NCBI GenBank assembly: GCA_014529385.2
Contig: CM043969.1
Location: 19,870,946 to 19,934,945 of the forward strand
Direction: 5' to 3'
Length of the DNA stretch: 64,000 nt
DNA from: Adiantum capillus-veneris
Taxonomy: Eukaryota > Streptophyta > Polypodiopsida > Polypodiales > Pteridaceae
A program made the position numbers and the translations under genes. The notes under the pieces were generated by a model. That model saw only the letters and a program-made list of their open reading frames with translations. It did no database searches and was not told the origin of the DNA. This document shows positions 1 to 11,289 of the stretch, one piece after another (position 1 is the first letter of the stretch; each line of letters begins with the position of its first letter).

Positions 1-1468
1 CCCTTCCCTCCTCTCTTGCCCTCGTTTTCTCCTCTCAAAAAGTCTTCTGTATTTAGGCTTTAAAGAAGTTCCCTCTCTTTGCTTGTCTGGGCGGCGTGAC
101 AAGCCGCCTGGTGACGTGGCAAGTCAAATACTCGACTAGGTTGACAAAACCCGACGAAATCGGTGTCGAAAGGGGCGCCATGGCTCAGTGAGTAATTTGC
201 GCTTCATGGCAGACATTAGTCGAGCTCGCTACTGTGCGTAATGAGCGCATCTTCTCCTGCGCAGTCCCCTACTCGCTGCTCCTACTTTCTCTTTCTTTTG
301 TTTTCCTTCCCTTCACACACAATATGCTTCTTTCTTTATTCAATGGGTGGCCATTTTCTCCTTACTTTGAGCGGCTACATTGGGCACCATATTTGATATA
401 CATATCGGGCAAGGCATCGCCTCCACGGCATCCTTCTCTAGCAACCCCTACGTAGCAATCTCATCAATTATTCTCTCACCCACATCCTGTTGGGTAAATC
501 CCGCAATCAGCATGCTCTAAGAGACGACATTTCGGACTAAGAGCTCATCAAGAAATATTTGTGCTTTCGTTAATAATCACATTTGGCATACATTTTGGTG
601 ATCAAAGCTTCACCAAATCTTTCATTTGCCCTTTGTTGACAATATCATTGTGATTTTTACTGCAACCAATGTGCTCCAAGAGACACATTTTAAATTCTTC
701 TTGCCACTACCATTTGTGGCCCACCAATTTGATGACTGAGCCATCATCTACTTTTGGAAGCCACCATCCCGAACTTTGTGGGCCCACTAAATGAGGTTGC
801 CAAATCTGCCAAAAGTCATCTGGTACCTCATCATTGGTCATTGTCACCGACTCCAAGCATTATTATCTTACAGCTCCAAGCTTCGATTGGCATTCTGTAA
901 ATTTTTATAGACTTCTCAAGCTGCATAGAACGCATACAAACCCTACTAACGCTATTAAATTCCGAGATGGCACACTGATCGAGGTAATCAACTTGGCACG
1001 GAATTGGCCTCCAGGGAAACTTAAACTAGTAATAACTTGGCAACCAGATCTCCGATTCCTGATCTGAAAAGATCGACGTGCTCCTTTAGTCCCATGCATT
1101 ACCTTCATTTCTATCCCCTCAACTGTAGTTGCCCAATCCGGTACGGATCTGCAATTGACTCAAACTTCAAACTGTTATAACTTTTTTGTCGTAGCTCCAA
1201 TCGACAAGCTGTAAAGACAGGCTGTTAGAGAAATTCAAGCATTGTAGTTCTAGATCATAAACTCCCATCTATAATCACTCAAGCATACTACTTTTTAGCA
1301 TCATCAAGACATCTGTTGGCCCTTTAAAGACCCATCTAGCATACATTAACCATACAATTAGCTTGTTAACAAGCCCTGAGCACTGATCAAGGATTAGGTA
1401 AGCTTCAATTAAGCTCAAATTGCATCTTTTTGGTATCTTTCTTAGCATGGGAGAGGAGCTGCATGACA
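1..1468 (-). repeat. 3' LTR of G1 (partial)
   Basis: This segment is colinear with 8165-9634 at high but imperfect identity, including small indels. On the minus strand it begins TGTCATGCAG directly after the purine tract at 1469-1484. Its remaining part lies to the left of the window. Short ORFs in it are not conserved between the two LTR copies and are not annotated. Confidence 0.88.
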
Positions 1469-1484
1469 TCCACCCCCTCTAAAC
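1469..1484 (-). other. Polypurine tract of G1
   Basis: Minus-strand GTTTAGAGGGGGTGGA sits immediately before the TG of the 3' LTR, the position where plus-strand DNA synthesis is primed. The same tract, followed by nearly the same LTR start, recurs at 25314-25331 in G2. Confidence 0.85.
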
Positions 1485-1651
1485 CTGCACTGCCTCTGGT
1501 CTATGCCAATTTCACTTAAGTATCATGATCAAGAGCATCATCAAGCTCATCATCTGATGCATACATCACATTATCTTGAGGAGGCTGATTTGTGTTGAAA
1601 TATTCAATGTAATCTCACCTTCTCATTGCTTAAACAACTTAACTCTTTTTC

Positions 1652-2596
1652 CTACAATAGGCACCTTAAGCTCAGTACCATCAAGCTCACATAACTTATA
1701 TGTCGCATTAGCATAAGCATGTAGCACCACATATGGTCCAAACCATCATTAACCATCTTCCGCAAAGCAATGTACTGGTTCTCCATGCTACTGTCATATA
1801 CAAGGACCCAATCCCCATCTTTAATAGCATGAGGTCGTAGTCTGTGCTTACCATCAAATGTTGCTTTATTTTGTAACCTCGCTTCCTTAAGCTTCACTTT
1901 AGCCTGTTCAATATCTTCCTGACGCCTTTCAAGTTGGAAAATGCGCAAAGCAAGAAAATATTTTGTAGTCATACCTTCTTCCCATGGAATTATGGTCCAA
2001 GAAATAACCGCTTCCTTTGTAGGCATAATGGGTTTTTGCCCATGCATCAACTCGAATGGGATAAAACCTATAACAGAACTATGTGTAGTACGATCAACTC
2101 ATAAAGCAAATGGTAAGAATTTAGGCCAATCACCAATATGTTCGTGGCATGCCTTTGCTAAAGCTTTAAAAATAGGTGAATGCCCTCTTTCACTTTTTCC
2201 ATTCCCCTATGGATTGTATGCTGTAGTGAGAGCCAATTTAATGTCCAAGCGAGCAAAGAAATCCCAAGCTTCATCTGCATCTAGCTCTCCTATGTCAGCA
2301 GTAATTTTACCAACACATCCATACTTGGAAATCACATCTTCAAGCAAGAACTTGCGTATTGAACTGGTAGCTTTGGTACGCAAAGCTCTACCTTCAACCT
2401 TGTTAGTAAGATCTTCTCTGGCAAGAACAATATACCTCATTTTCCACACTCCTATTGGCATTGTAATAAGGTCCACCACCCATTTGTAGTGCATAGCCAG
2501 TGGATAATTGGGATGCAATCCATCTTGATGTCGCACATTAGAATATTGTTGGCATACTAAGCATGTCTCCACAAATTGAGCCACATCTTTATACAT
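1652..2596 (-). pseudogene. G1 integrase, broken
   Basis: Minus-strand frames at 2207-2596 and 1652-2050 together encode a gypsy integrase. The zinc-finger part ends CLVCQ. A catalytic-core segment reads WVVDLITMP and ITADIGELDADEA. The C-terminal portion has a basic linker and the GDWVLVYDSS motif. The stretch between the two frames (about 2050-2207) reads as the usual core end but is frame-disrupted. The same C-terminal motif, GDWVLVYDSSFDNQ, occurs in the G2 fragment at 22250 and 24966. No intact integrase can be made. Confidence 0.85.
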
Positions 2597-3563
2597 ACCT
2601 TTCCACCATTATCGATCCTTAATCTTGACAAAAGTTGCCCAGAATCCTCTGTGTCTAGCCCATAAACTTTCATGAAATTATTTGATAACATGCTGTTGAG
2701 TCGCTTTATCACAAACCATTGCGGTACCCCTCCTGGGCGTTTTGATTGCTTCCATAAATGTCCATCCTTCAGAAAATAGCCAAAAGCCTTCTTTCTGATC
2801 CTTTTATACTCTTGATCCATCCACCCTTCATGCTTAGTAAGAGTGCTAAGGTAGAGACCGATCAAAAGCCATTCTCCATTATAGAACTCTTCAAAAAATA
2901 CTTCAAAAATATGAACAATGTTACCACAATTTGCATGTAGATGAGAAGATGTATAAAACTTCAAGCCAGCATCATCACTCGTGGTAAGCATATCTTCTTC
3001 ATCTTCAAATCTAGCCCTTGATAACATATCTGCAATAGGATTATCTCTACGTGCAATATGACAAAATTTAGGATTAAGAGGTTTAATATAAGCTATCCAT
3101 CGTAGCATGGCAATGTCCGGAGTAGAGCAGTTGGCAATCATCCCTATCAATGGCAAGCAATCTGTCTCTACCATGAATGAAGCTCCAAAATTATATTCTT
3201 TATCAGACCTTAGAGCAGTAGCAACGTCCCAAAGTTCTCTCTTAACCTGTGGGTAACCTCGTTGATGAGCATTGAGCACCTTTGCTCCAAATCGAACTGC
3301 ATACCTATGTCCTTCATCATCATCTTGACCTATAGCCCACCCAATAGGCTAGTGTCGGCTGTTAAGATTACTAGCCTTCCACATTTGTAATCAACCTTCC
3401 TCAAGGTAAGAGCCTCAAGAAGCATTTGCTTTAGCTTCCCGATAGCCTTCGTATGGACTTCTTTCCAAACAAACCTCTTTCCTTTCCTTAGCAATTGATA
3501 AAGCACCTCTGCAACATGAGAAAAATGTGGTAGCCAAATAAGATAGAATACACATGCACCCAA
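2557..3563 (-). pseudogene. G1 RT connection and RNase H, broken
   Basis: The frame at 3330-3563 carries the RT thumb and start of RNase H (TADTSLLGG). The frame at 2557-3279 carries the RNase H remainder: KRELWDVATAL, VETDCLPLIGMI, MLRWIAYIKPLNP and the terminal DNPIADMLSRA. It continues into the integrase N-terminus. The two frames are out of register, so at least one frameshift lies near 3280-3330. Confidence 0.87.
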
Positions 3564-3566
3564 AAA

Positions 3567-4532
3567 TCAACAAACTTTAGTAACTAAAGAGCACCTTTCC
3601 TTCATCTTTTGAATAGCTTCAACTTTAGTTGGACTCGGCCTTCTACCTTCTGGATTGTACATATGCCCCACAATTAAAACCTCTTTAGCACCAAAAGTTG
3701 ATTTTCGCCTTAAAAGTGTTAACTTCTTCAAGCCTGGATAAAATAGCATCACAGTCAAAAATATGTTGAGCAACAAACCACCAGCACCTCCTCTGATATT
3801 TTACCATGCCTTTGGATCCTTCTTCACATCCTTTAATTGGTAGATCATCAATGAAAGGCATAGTAATATGAGGGATAAAGTCCCTTAATACCTTATTCAT
3901 TCTGTTCATCATATGGGCTATAGAATTATTTGCACCCTGTGGCAGAGTACACATCCTTACCAAGCTCAGAGGAATGTGCATTGTAGTAAGGTCCTGCTCT
4001 CCAAAGCTAACTGAAATTGATCATATCCAAAGTAAATGTCACCCATAGAGTAGATTGATCTACCTGCAAAGGCCTCAACAAATTCATACACAATTGGGCC
4101 AGTACCCACATTGTGGATTGTTACCTTGTTAACCGGCTTCATGTCTTGTATGAACCTTAAAGCACCATTTTTCTTTGGAATAGTGAACCATCGATTGGAG
4201 TACGGTGCACATGATGGCTCCAAAATTCCCATTTGTATCTTCTCATTAAGCAAATCAATAAGCCTTGGCAACAAGTGAGCTTTAGGAACTGGAATGGGAC
4301 GTAAGCTCCACGTCATGTGAGTAACAATGAATATAACCATAGGTGAAACAACACTTGGATCCACACATCCAATCTCACTCGGCTCAAAAGCAAAAGCTTT
4401 ATTGTGTTTTTTGAGCATACCTTGAAAGCACTTGATTTCCTCTTCGTCGAGAAAACCATCTTCTCCAATCTTCAGCTGTTTCAATGTCTCCTTAGTGAAT
4501 TTATGCCCAATGCTCTTTGGATTCCTGAGCAT
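3567..4532 (-). pseudogene. G1 reverse transcriptase, broken
   Basis: RT is spread over three frames: 3966-4532, 3685-3981 and 3567-3776. Recognisable blocks in order are PYSNRWFTIPKKNGALRFIQD, SMGDIYFGYDQFQL, LPQGANNS and the catalytic loop MPFIDDLPIKG. The loop has FIDD where most retroelements have YxDD. A downstream GRRPSPTKVEAIQ block completes the palm/thumb. Frameshifts lie near 3975 and 3700. Confidence 0.9.
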
Positions 4533-4538
4533 AGGCTG

Positions 4539-4763
4539 TCAGGAAGCTTCTTTGATCACCCCATCACTTCCTTCTGGTAGAGGTGTAGCCACTGGTCTCA
4601 CTTTCTTTGCAACATTATTGTACTTCATCTCTACCTGTGCTTCAACTGATTTACCCACTTCATCCTCAATATGCATAAGTGCCTTGTATATGTCCAACTC
4701 TTCATACATGTCCATTGAGTGCACTTTAACAACTTCAGTTCCACTTTGTAACCTGTTTTGCAT
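4539..4763 (-). pseudogene. G1 pol linker between protease and RT
   Basis: This 74-residue open stretch includes KVRPVATPLPEGSDG. Such a stretch is usual in the linker upstream of gypsy RT. It is colinear with the RT frame that begins at 4532. About 470 bp between it and the protease frame have no clear open frame and are probably decayed linker. Confidence 0.6.
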
Positions 4764-5238
4764 GATATCCTCAAGTTATAACATAGTGTCAACATAAGAA
4801 ATCTCTTTGAAGATTCGTCAAATCATATCATCTGGTTCAAGCACATCACATCCCTGCGATTCACTTTGAATACTTGAAATATATTTTCTCCCACTTAGGT
4901 AAATCATTAATTTTTTTGTAAGATACTGAACCCTCAGGTGTCAATCACAAAAATTATGAAGAGAAGGTTTCTCTTTGTGAGAACTTCTCCTCACTTGTGC
5001 CACCATAGTCCCACTTTATAGTGGCACCCCAAGAAAATCCTGAGCAAATCTATGTTCTTTTGAAATCTTTGCATATCTTTGGCAGTGGACGATCACGTAA
5101 ACTATCTTTGTTCCTGGCATGGTCAACACATACAGTCAAAATTTGAACCTCTTTATTACCATCTCGGCTCAAAACCCTCTCATAGTCCAAGCCATTATCT
5201 AGCATCTTGGTTTCCATTCGCACAACCCTAATATAGGA

Positions 5239-5682
5239 CTATCCCAAAATCAGTGGGTAGGAGGAATTCTCCTGTATAAAAAGGTTTTGCTCATCACAGA
5301 CATCTCCAATAGTTACCTTGACGTTTTCACATGCACTATAAAGATCGCCTGGAAGCATGTTGGTAGCTCGTATCCGCCAATTGTGGTCCACATCAATAGG
5401 CCACTTCCCCTTCTGGTGCAAAATCTTTGTGATAAGATTGATTTTGAAACCATGGTCTATAAGGGCTAAGACCGGTTCCTCAATGTCGCCAAGATTTACC
5501 ACAGTTTCAGTCATTGCTCTTGCCCAATGAGTCCTTGAAAAATGACTCTTGGGTATAATTTCATCGTCTTCCCCGTCATTAAAATGCATGTTTCTTACCT
5601 CGGGTATAATTGGGTTTGAAACCACCACAGACCTCGACTCTTCTTCTTCAAGATCTACCAAATATTCTTCACAATCATCCAA
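5239..5682 (-). pseudogene. G1 retroviral-type aspartic protease region
   Basis: The 147-residue frame has an acidic N-terminal part and then a protease-like fold signature, LALIDHGFKINLITK, with a YPLILG end block. The catalytic triad normally reads D[ST]G and here reads DHG. From memory, related plant and fungal elements carry DHGS at this place, so H may be ancestral, with only S to F a fresh change. That is inference. It lies between gag and RT, as expected. Confidence 0.75.
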
Positions 5683-5713
5683 AATTGCTTCAATGTGTCA
5701 AACCACTTGGCTC

Positions 5714-7281
5714 TTAACTGGATCTCGCACTTGGCAATTCCCAGAATATCACCCAATGTGCAAAAACCTTCTTTAGATCTGTACCCAATTCAATGTCAGA
5801 TTTAAGCTTATACGAGGGTCCGGGCTTACCTTGCTTTTTGTCCTTTGGTGCCTCCTCCATAACCACTTCGGGAGCGGGCTTAGGAGTAGGCCCTTCCTCT
5901 TTCTTGTTGCTTGATCTCGTTGCCCTTTCTAATGTCCCAACAACATCTTCATCCCTTTTCCGCTTCTCTTCCGCCATAGCCTCGCTCGCTTGGGACTTAG
6001 CAATAAATGCATATACTGAGAGAGAATCTACTAGATCTATCCACCCTGTGGTTTCTCAAATAGACTTTCCTACTTCTTGTAGTTTCCCATAAGTTATCTT
6101 TCCTGCTTTTGTTGTCTTAAAAACATAAGGCCATAATTGAGCCTTTGCACGTGCACCTTCATCATCTCCCTTCTCGTAGACCTGTAGCCCATACATAGCA
6201 GCTTCCACAAGAGCAACAGTATGTTGCATCTCTTCCACTAACTTTTTCATACCGCCCCTGCCAAAGTTTAAGTGGAGCATTTCACCTGTTGCCTTGAGAT
6301 GAATCTTCATGTCTTTCCAGAAAACCACATTTCTCTTGTAAGCTTCATCAAATTCATCACACTCCTTCACATAGCTATGGTCTTCACTATTGCACCACAT
6401 GCATCAATTATCCCAACCTTTGCGTGGTGGTTGTTGTTTAGGCTCTAAAGTAGACCGCTTTGCAGCTAATCCTTTCAGTTTAACAGCCTCTAAATTTAAA
6501 TTTAGCTCTTGTATACCTTTAACCAGTTCATCGAGAATTGGCTCCTCCACCTTGGGTATTGCAAAGGATGGCTTCACCTTAGTTTCTTCTTCCACAACAT
6601 CCATGATGTCGGCGGCCACAATCAGCTTATCAACTCTCTTTTGTTGTTTCACTATCATGTTTACCGCTTTAGTGACTATCTTCCAATCATACGTTAATCC
6701 TAGTTCACCTATCGGATCCTCCAGCAATTGTACCAAACCCTTCTGAAGTCGTTGATCAGCAACTTGAATAAACAATTCCACCTTTTGGTCCTTCATCGAA
6801 TGCTGCTTCGTTGTAGATAGCTGGTCAAATTTCTTTTCAAATTCTCGTAGTAGCTCTCATGCAGACAAGTCCTTATTCTTTTTTTTCACCCACTTCATGA
6901 AGCTTTGTCTGGTCACCCTCTGATAATCTTCAAGGAAATACTCCTCCTGCAACACCTTCTTGAACTCCTGCCAATCCAGCGTGTGAACCGTCTGAAGGTC
7001 TTTAATCTTGGCCCTCAGTTCAGGTACCACTATTAAATGAAACCCATCTACTACATTTTGGTTATCAATTCCGTTATCTTCCATAGATTGCTCGTAAAGG
7101 TTACAAAATTTTGAAATATCTCGACTTTCAAACCACTGCAATTTATCTGCAACCGCCTGTCGAGTTTTACGAATCCGCTCTTGCAAACTATATTACTGCT
7201 AGACAGCCTGTTGTTGTTGCATGTATGCTGCAAATTGTTGCATCATCTACTGCATGATTGTCTCCTATGGTGTAGACATAT
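5714..7281 (-). pseudogene. G1 gag with in-frame stops
   Basis: One minus-strand reading frame runs from a possible ATG near 7281 to 5714 but is interrupted by stops. The parts at 6857-7186, 6404-6796, 6056-6400 and 5714-5977 are all in the same frame. The capsid-like part contains WFESRDISKF, LDWQEFKKVLQEEYF and KVELFIQVA. A zinc-knuckle-like motif (CMWC...H...C) starts at 6403, followed by LNFGRGGMKK. The stops are TGA at 6857-6859, 6404-6406 and 6056-6058, plus TAG and TAA near the start. All are explained by C to T changes. The 3' part is charged and lysine-rich. Confidence 0.85.
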
Positions 7282-7314
7282 CCGTCAGTCTAGATCTCCC
7301 ACCCCTGCTGGTTT

Positions 7315-7330
7315 CACGTCCGGTTCACCA
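7315..7330 (-). other. Candidate primer-binding site of G1
   Basis: Minus strand TGGTGAACCGGACGTG begins three bases inside the proposed LTR end at 7334. The TGG start fits the CCA tail of a tRNA, but I could not match the rest to a particular tRNA. Confidence 0.45.
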
Positions 7331-7811
7331 AGTTGTCGGGTTCAAAGGGGTTCGAAAGGCGAGCTAGGTCCTGCTAGCTGTGGGAGAAGAAAGAAAGAAA
7401 AGATGCACCACACCACACAATTGTCAAGTAACCTCTTCAAAACGGGAACAAAGTGCCAAAATAATTGAATTTTATGATGTCGACAAAATCCGACACACAA
7501 TAGCCAAGGCGATGATGTTAACAACATCGTTAACTTAATTAATTGCATATAAAGGAGTTTAAGCTCTCTTTTACAAAATGTAGGCCAAATTAGTTTAGCC
7601 TGCACTGATTCAAAAGGTTCGCCAGTGACCGGTGTTGATGAACATAAGGCCAATCATGATTATTTGCCCACAAAAATTTTCCCTGTGTTGCCAAATCCGC
7701 CTCTTACTGCTTATACTCTTGATCGGAGCAGGCTTCCTCTTTGCAAGAGAGAGAGTTCTGCCTTGCTAAGCTTTGACCTCTTTCTAAGCTTTGAGAATAA
7801 GAGAGATGCTT

Positions 7812-7984
7812 GCTTCACAAGCTCCCTTCTTGTATGCTCGTGCCTCCTCTCTAGAACGAGAGGGATGCTTCTCTTCCTTGCTTCACAAGCTCCCTTCTTG
7901 TATGCTCGTGCCTCCTCTCAAGAATGAGAGAGATGCTTCTCTTCCTTGCTTCACAAGCTCCCTTCTCGTATGCTCGTGCCTCCT

Positions 7985-7985
<1 letters not shown>
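7812..7985. repeat. 68-bp tandem repeat in G1 LTR
   Basis: Copies begin at 7812, 7880 and 7948 with the shared start GCTTCACAAGCTCCC. The third copy is truncated by the adjoining GA microsatellite. The overlapping ORFs on both strands are products of the repeat. Confidence 0.9.

Positions 7986-7987
<2 letters not shown>

Positions 7988-8045
<58 letters not shown>
7988..8045. repeat. (GA)n microsatellite
   Basis: About 29 GA units lie inside the G1 5' LTR. They read (CT)n in the sense of the element, about 170 nt after its TATA-like box. Confidence 0.97.
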
Positions 8046-8046
<1 letters not shown>

Positions 8047-9634
8047 ATCATGCCTCGGTCGAGGAAGCGAGAGAGCCCCTAGAGAGAGCTCGATCTTGTT
8101 CTTCTTCTCTCCTTCATTCTCATTCCACAAGAAAACCCTCTTCCTCTTTTGTTCCTGCTCTTTTCCCCTTCCCTCCTCTCTTGCCTCGTTTTCTCGTCTC
8201 AAAAACTCTTCTATATTTAGGCTTTAAAAAAATTCCCTCTCCTTGCTTGTCACGGTGGCGTGACAAGCCGCCGGGTGACGTGGCATGTCAAACAGTCGAG
8301 GTCGGCAAATCCTGTCGAAATCGGTGTCAAAAGGGGCGCCATGGCTCAGTGAGTTTTTAATGCTTCATGGCGGACATCACCCGAGCTCGCTATTGTGCGT
8401 AATGAGCGCATCTTCTCCTGCGCAGTCCCCTGCTCACTACTCACGCTTTCTCTTTCTTTTTTTTCCTTCCCTTCACACACAATATGCTTTTTTCTTTATT
8501 CAATGGGAGGCCATTTGCTCCTTACTTTGGGCACCCACCTTAGGCACCATATTTGGTATACATATCTGGCAAGGCACCGCCTCGCACTGCATCCTTCTCC
8601 AGCATCCCGTGCCGAGCAATCTCATCAGCTATTCTCTCACCCACAACCTATTGGGTAAATCCCGCAATCAACACGCTGACATTTTGGACAAAGACCTCAT
8701 CAAGAAATTTTTGTGCTTTAATAAATAACCACATTTGGCATACATATCAGTGATCAAAGCTTCGCCAAATCTTTCATTTGCCCTTTGCTGACAATATCAT
8801 CGTGATTTTTACTGCAACCAATGTGCTCCAAGAGACACCGTTTTAGATTCTTCTTGCCACTACCATCTGTTGCCCACCAATTTGATGACTGAGCCATCAT
8901 CTTCTTTTGGAAGCCACCGTCCCGAACTTTGTGGGCCCATTAATTGAGGTTACCAAATCTGCCAAAAGTCATTTGGACCTCATCATCGGTCGTTGTCACC
9001 GACTTCAAGCATTAATATCTTACAGCTCCGGACTCCCATTAGCAGGTTGTGATTTTTTATAGACTTCTCAAGCTGCATAGAATGCATACAAACCCTATTG
9101 AGGCTGTAAAATTCCCAGATGGCACACTGACTAAGGCAACCAACCTGGCATGAAACTGGCCTCCGAGGAAACATAAACTGATAATAACTTGGCGACTAGA
9201 TCTCCGATTGCTGATCTGAAAAGACCGACGTTCTCCACAAAGTGAGCACTTGAAGCCCATGCATTCACTTCATTTTTGTCCCCTCAGTTGCAATTGCCCA
9301 ATCCGGTATGGATCTGTAATTGACTCAAACTTCAAACTGCCATAACTTTTTCGTCGTAGCTCTAATCGATGAGCAGTAAAGACAAGCCGGTAGATCACTT
9401 CAAGCACTACAACTCTAGATCATAAACTCCCATCTATAATCACTTCAAGCATACTCCATTTTAATATTATCAAGACATCTGTTGGCCCTTTAAAGCCGCA
9501 TCTGGCATACATTAATCGTACAATTAGCTTGTTAGCAAGCCCTGAACAGTGATCAAGGATTAGGTTAGCTTCAATTAAGCTCAATGTACATCTTTCTGGT
9601 ATCTTTCTTAGCATGGGAGCGAAACTGCACAACA

Positions 9635-11040
9635 ACGAGTTATTAGTCATTCCATAACCGGGTTTACCTAGGCGTGTAGGGGTGCCACCCCCCAGGGGGA
9701 GTACCATATGACATCATGAGTTAATCGAGCTATTTATATATGATTTATGGTTTATCTTGGTGAGTTGATTTCAAGTATAGATGTCCATAAACTCTATGGT
9801 GGTCAAAGGCTGAGATCCCTCATGGATTATGGTTGTGATTTTATGGTGAAAGCCGGTGTGGCTCTTGGTTTTTTTCTAGATATAGTTACGCTTCCAAAAT
9901 GCTGCCAAAATTTTCACAGCCATGTTATGTTCTAAAGTGGTTATGCAGGATTGGTTGTGCCTCACCCAATTTGGGTAGAGTGCTCACCCGTGTGATGTGA
10001 TTGGATTATGGTTTATGGTTTGGGTTTAGATCATGAAGCGATCCAGATGGTTTATGGTAGACGTGTAAGGGTAGAGACCCTGTACACTCTAACTGCTTGG
10101 AAAAGATTGTTTGTGCATATGGAAGGTGCTATTGTGATTGGACTCAGTTATGTTTCTCATGGCAATGTCACTACAATACTAGGATCACCTACATCGCTTA
10201 GCCTTAGATAAAAGGGTCGTTGACCTGGGGCTTTGCTTGATCGAGGGTGTTGTCTAGGTCTTCTCTTTTTTTTAGGCTCATCTACACGGTTAGTGCGTCA
10301 GAGGTTGAACGACTTACACGCATCAGGGATTTTGTCTTGGCTTTGCCTAAACACCTGATGCTGGGCATCGAAGAGACGTGGCACCTAAACTGGTATGATT
10401 GGTGTTGATACCCTACCACCTACTGGTATTTGGGATCCTTTCAGAGCTCGGGTTCATGGAGGGAGGCAAAGCGACTTCAGCTTATATCTGGCTCAGGTAG
10501 GTTGGAGGTGTTCTGGCTCGCTCCCGGCGAAGTGAAATTCTCTCTATGCGTAGTAGAGTGGAAGTGGATGGGTGGACCTCTCGATCCCTACATAGGGTCC
10601 GATGCTCTACTAGTTATTTTTTCATATTCTTTTTTATGTTATGGTATACCCAAATTTTTGTCATTGCATTAATATATGGTTGCCTGTTTCATTTAGATGG
10701 CGCATTTAAAGATTTTATATTGTCATTCTCTCATGTCTCTGTGCACTCTATTTCACCCTCCACTATATTCTCTCTCTCTTGCCACAATGCGATGTACACA
10801 TATATTCACCCTCCACAATGTTATTTTATTCTTGGTATGCTTTCATTCATCACACCCATTCAAGGGTAGCACTAGCCAGTAGATGCCTCTGGATGCAGTC
10901 CGGCTCATGGCCTAAACTCCATGCTTGGTCGGGTGTTGAGAACTCCTCTGCTATGAAAACTCTAATGTATATTGGAAATTATATGAAGGTGTAAGTTGTA
11001 TATTTTGTGCATAAACCCCTTGGGAGGGGTATCTCTCACA
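9635..11040 (+). mobile_element. LTR 3' portion of an older element, interrupted by G1
   Basis: The stretch ends ATCTCTCACA and is followed two bases later by a near-match to the initiator-tRNA-Met primer site. This marks it as the 3' end of a plus-strand LTR. Its 5' end is not found. It abuts the G1 5' LTR at 9635, so G1 probably inserted into it. Repeated TGGTTTATGG-type motifs occur at about 9745-10060. No coding region is recognised. Confidence 0.55.
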
Positions 11041-11042
11041 CC

Positions 11043-11054
11043 TGGTATGAGAGC
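11043..11054 (+). other. Primer-binding site, initiator tRNA-Met type
   Basis: TGGTATGAGAGC differs by one base from TGGTATCAGAGC, the complement of the 3' end of plant initiator tRNA-Met. It lies two bases after a possible LTR end (ACA). Confidence 0.75.
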
Positions 11055-11289
11055 CAATGCTTAAGGTTAAGAGAATAGCTTAAAGCCTGATACTAGTCGG
11101 GTTAGTTATACATCGTACACGCATTCGTGCATGCTGTTTGGGAATTGATATTTTATTCATGATGCATCTATAAGTGACATTGGTTGGTGGTACCTGCTTA
11201 ACTTGTCTTCTTGAATGGAAGTATTTGGTTTGAGTTATGGTGAAGTGGTTGAAGTGTTCAACAAGGGCGTTGTAATTTCTTTGAATGTT

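Larger units (their letters stand above)
1..9634 (-). mobile_element. Ty3/gypsy LTR retrotransposon G1, left end outside window
   Basis: Two direct repeats bound this element: 1-1468 matches about 8165-9634. Between them, on the minus strand, lie gag, protease, RT, RNase H and integrase motifs in Ty3/gypsy order. The polypurine tract abuts the left LTR at 1469. LTR termini are TGTC...GACA. The left LTR is the 3' LTR and lacks about 830 bp because the window starts inside it, so the target-site duplication cannot be tested. The coding region is broken by stops and several frameshifts and cannot make a full polyprotein. The architecture and the DHG-type protease and FIDD-type RT motifs suggest one particular plant gypsy lineage, which I do not name with certainty. 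Confidence 0.9.
7334..9634 (-). repeat. 5' LTR of G1
   Basis: On the minus strand the LTR starts TGTTGTGCAG at 9634 and ends CCCGACA at 7334, about 2.3 kb. The part 8165-9634 matches 1-1468. A TATA-like CTAAATATAG lies at 8211-8220 on the minus strand. A long CT run (minus) at 7988-8045 and three copies of a 68-bp repeat lie downstream of it. The inner boundary is inferred from the TGTC/GACA termini and gag position. Confidence 0.75.

Noticed and set aside
7791-8360. 189-codon plus-strand ORF and its minus-strand partner at 7951-8202
   Set aside because: Made from the 68-bp tandem repeat and the GA microsatellite of the G1 LTR; not a gene.
9660-9705. Short CCCCCCAGGGGG inverted motif as a terminator or site
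   Set aside because: Only a 5-6-bp palindrome in eukaryotic DNA; no support for function.
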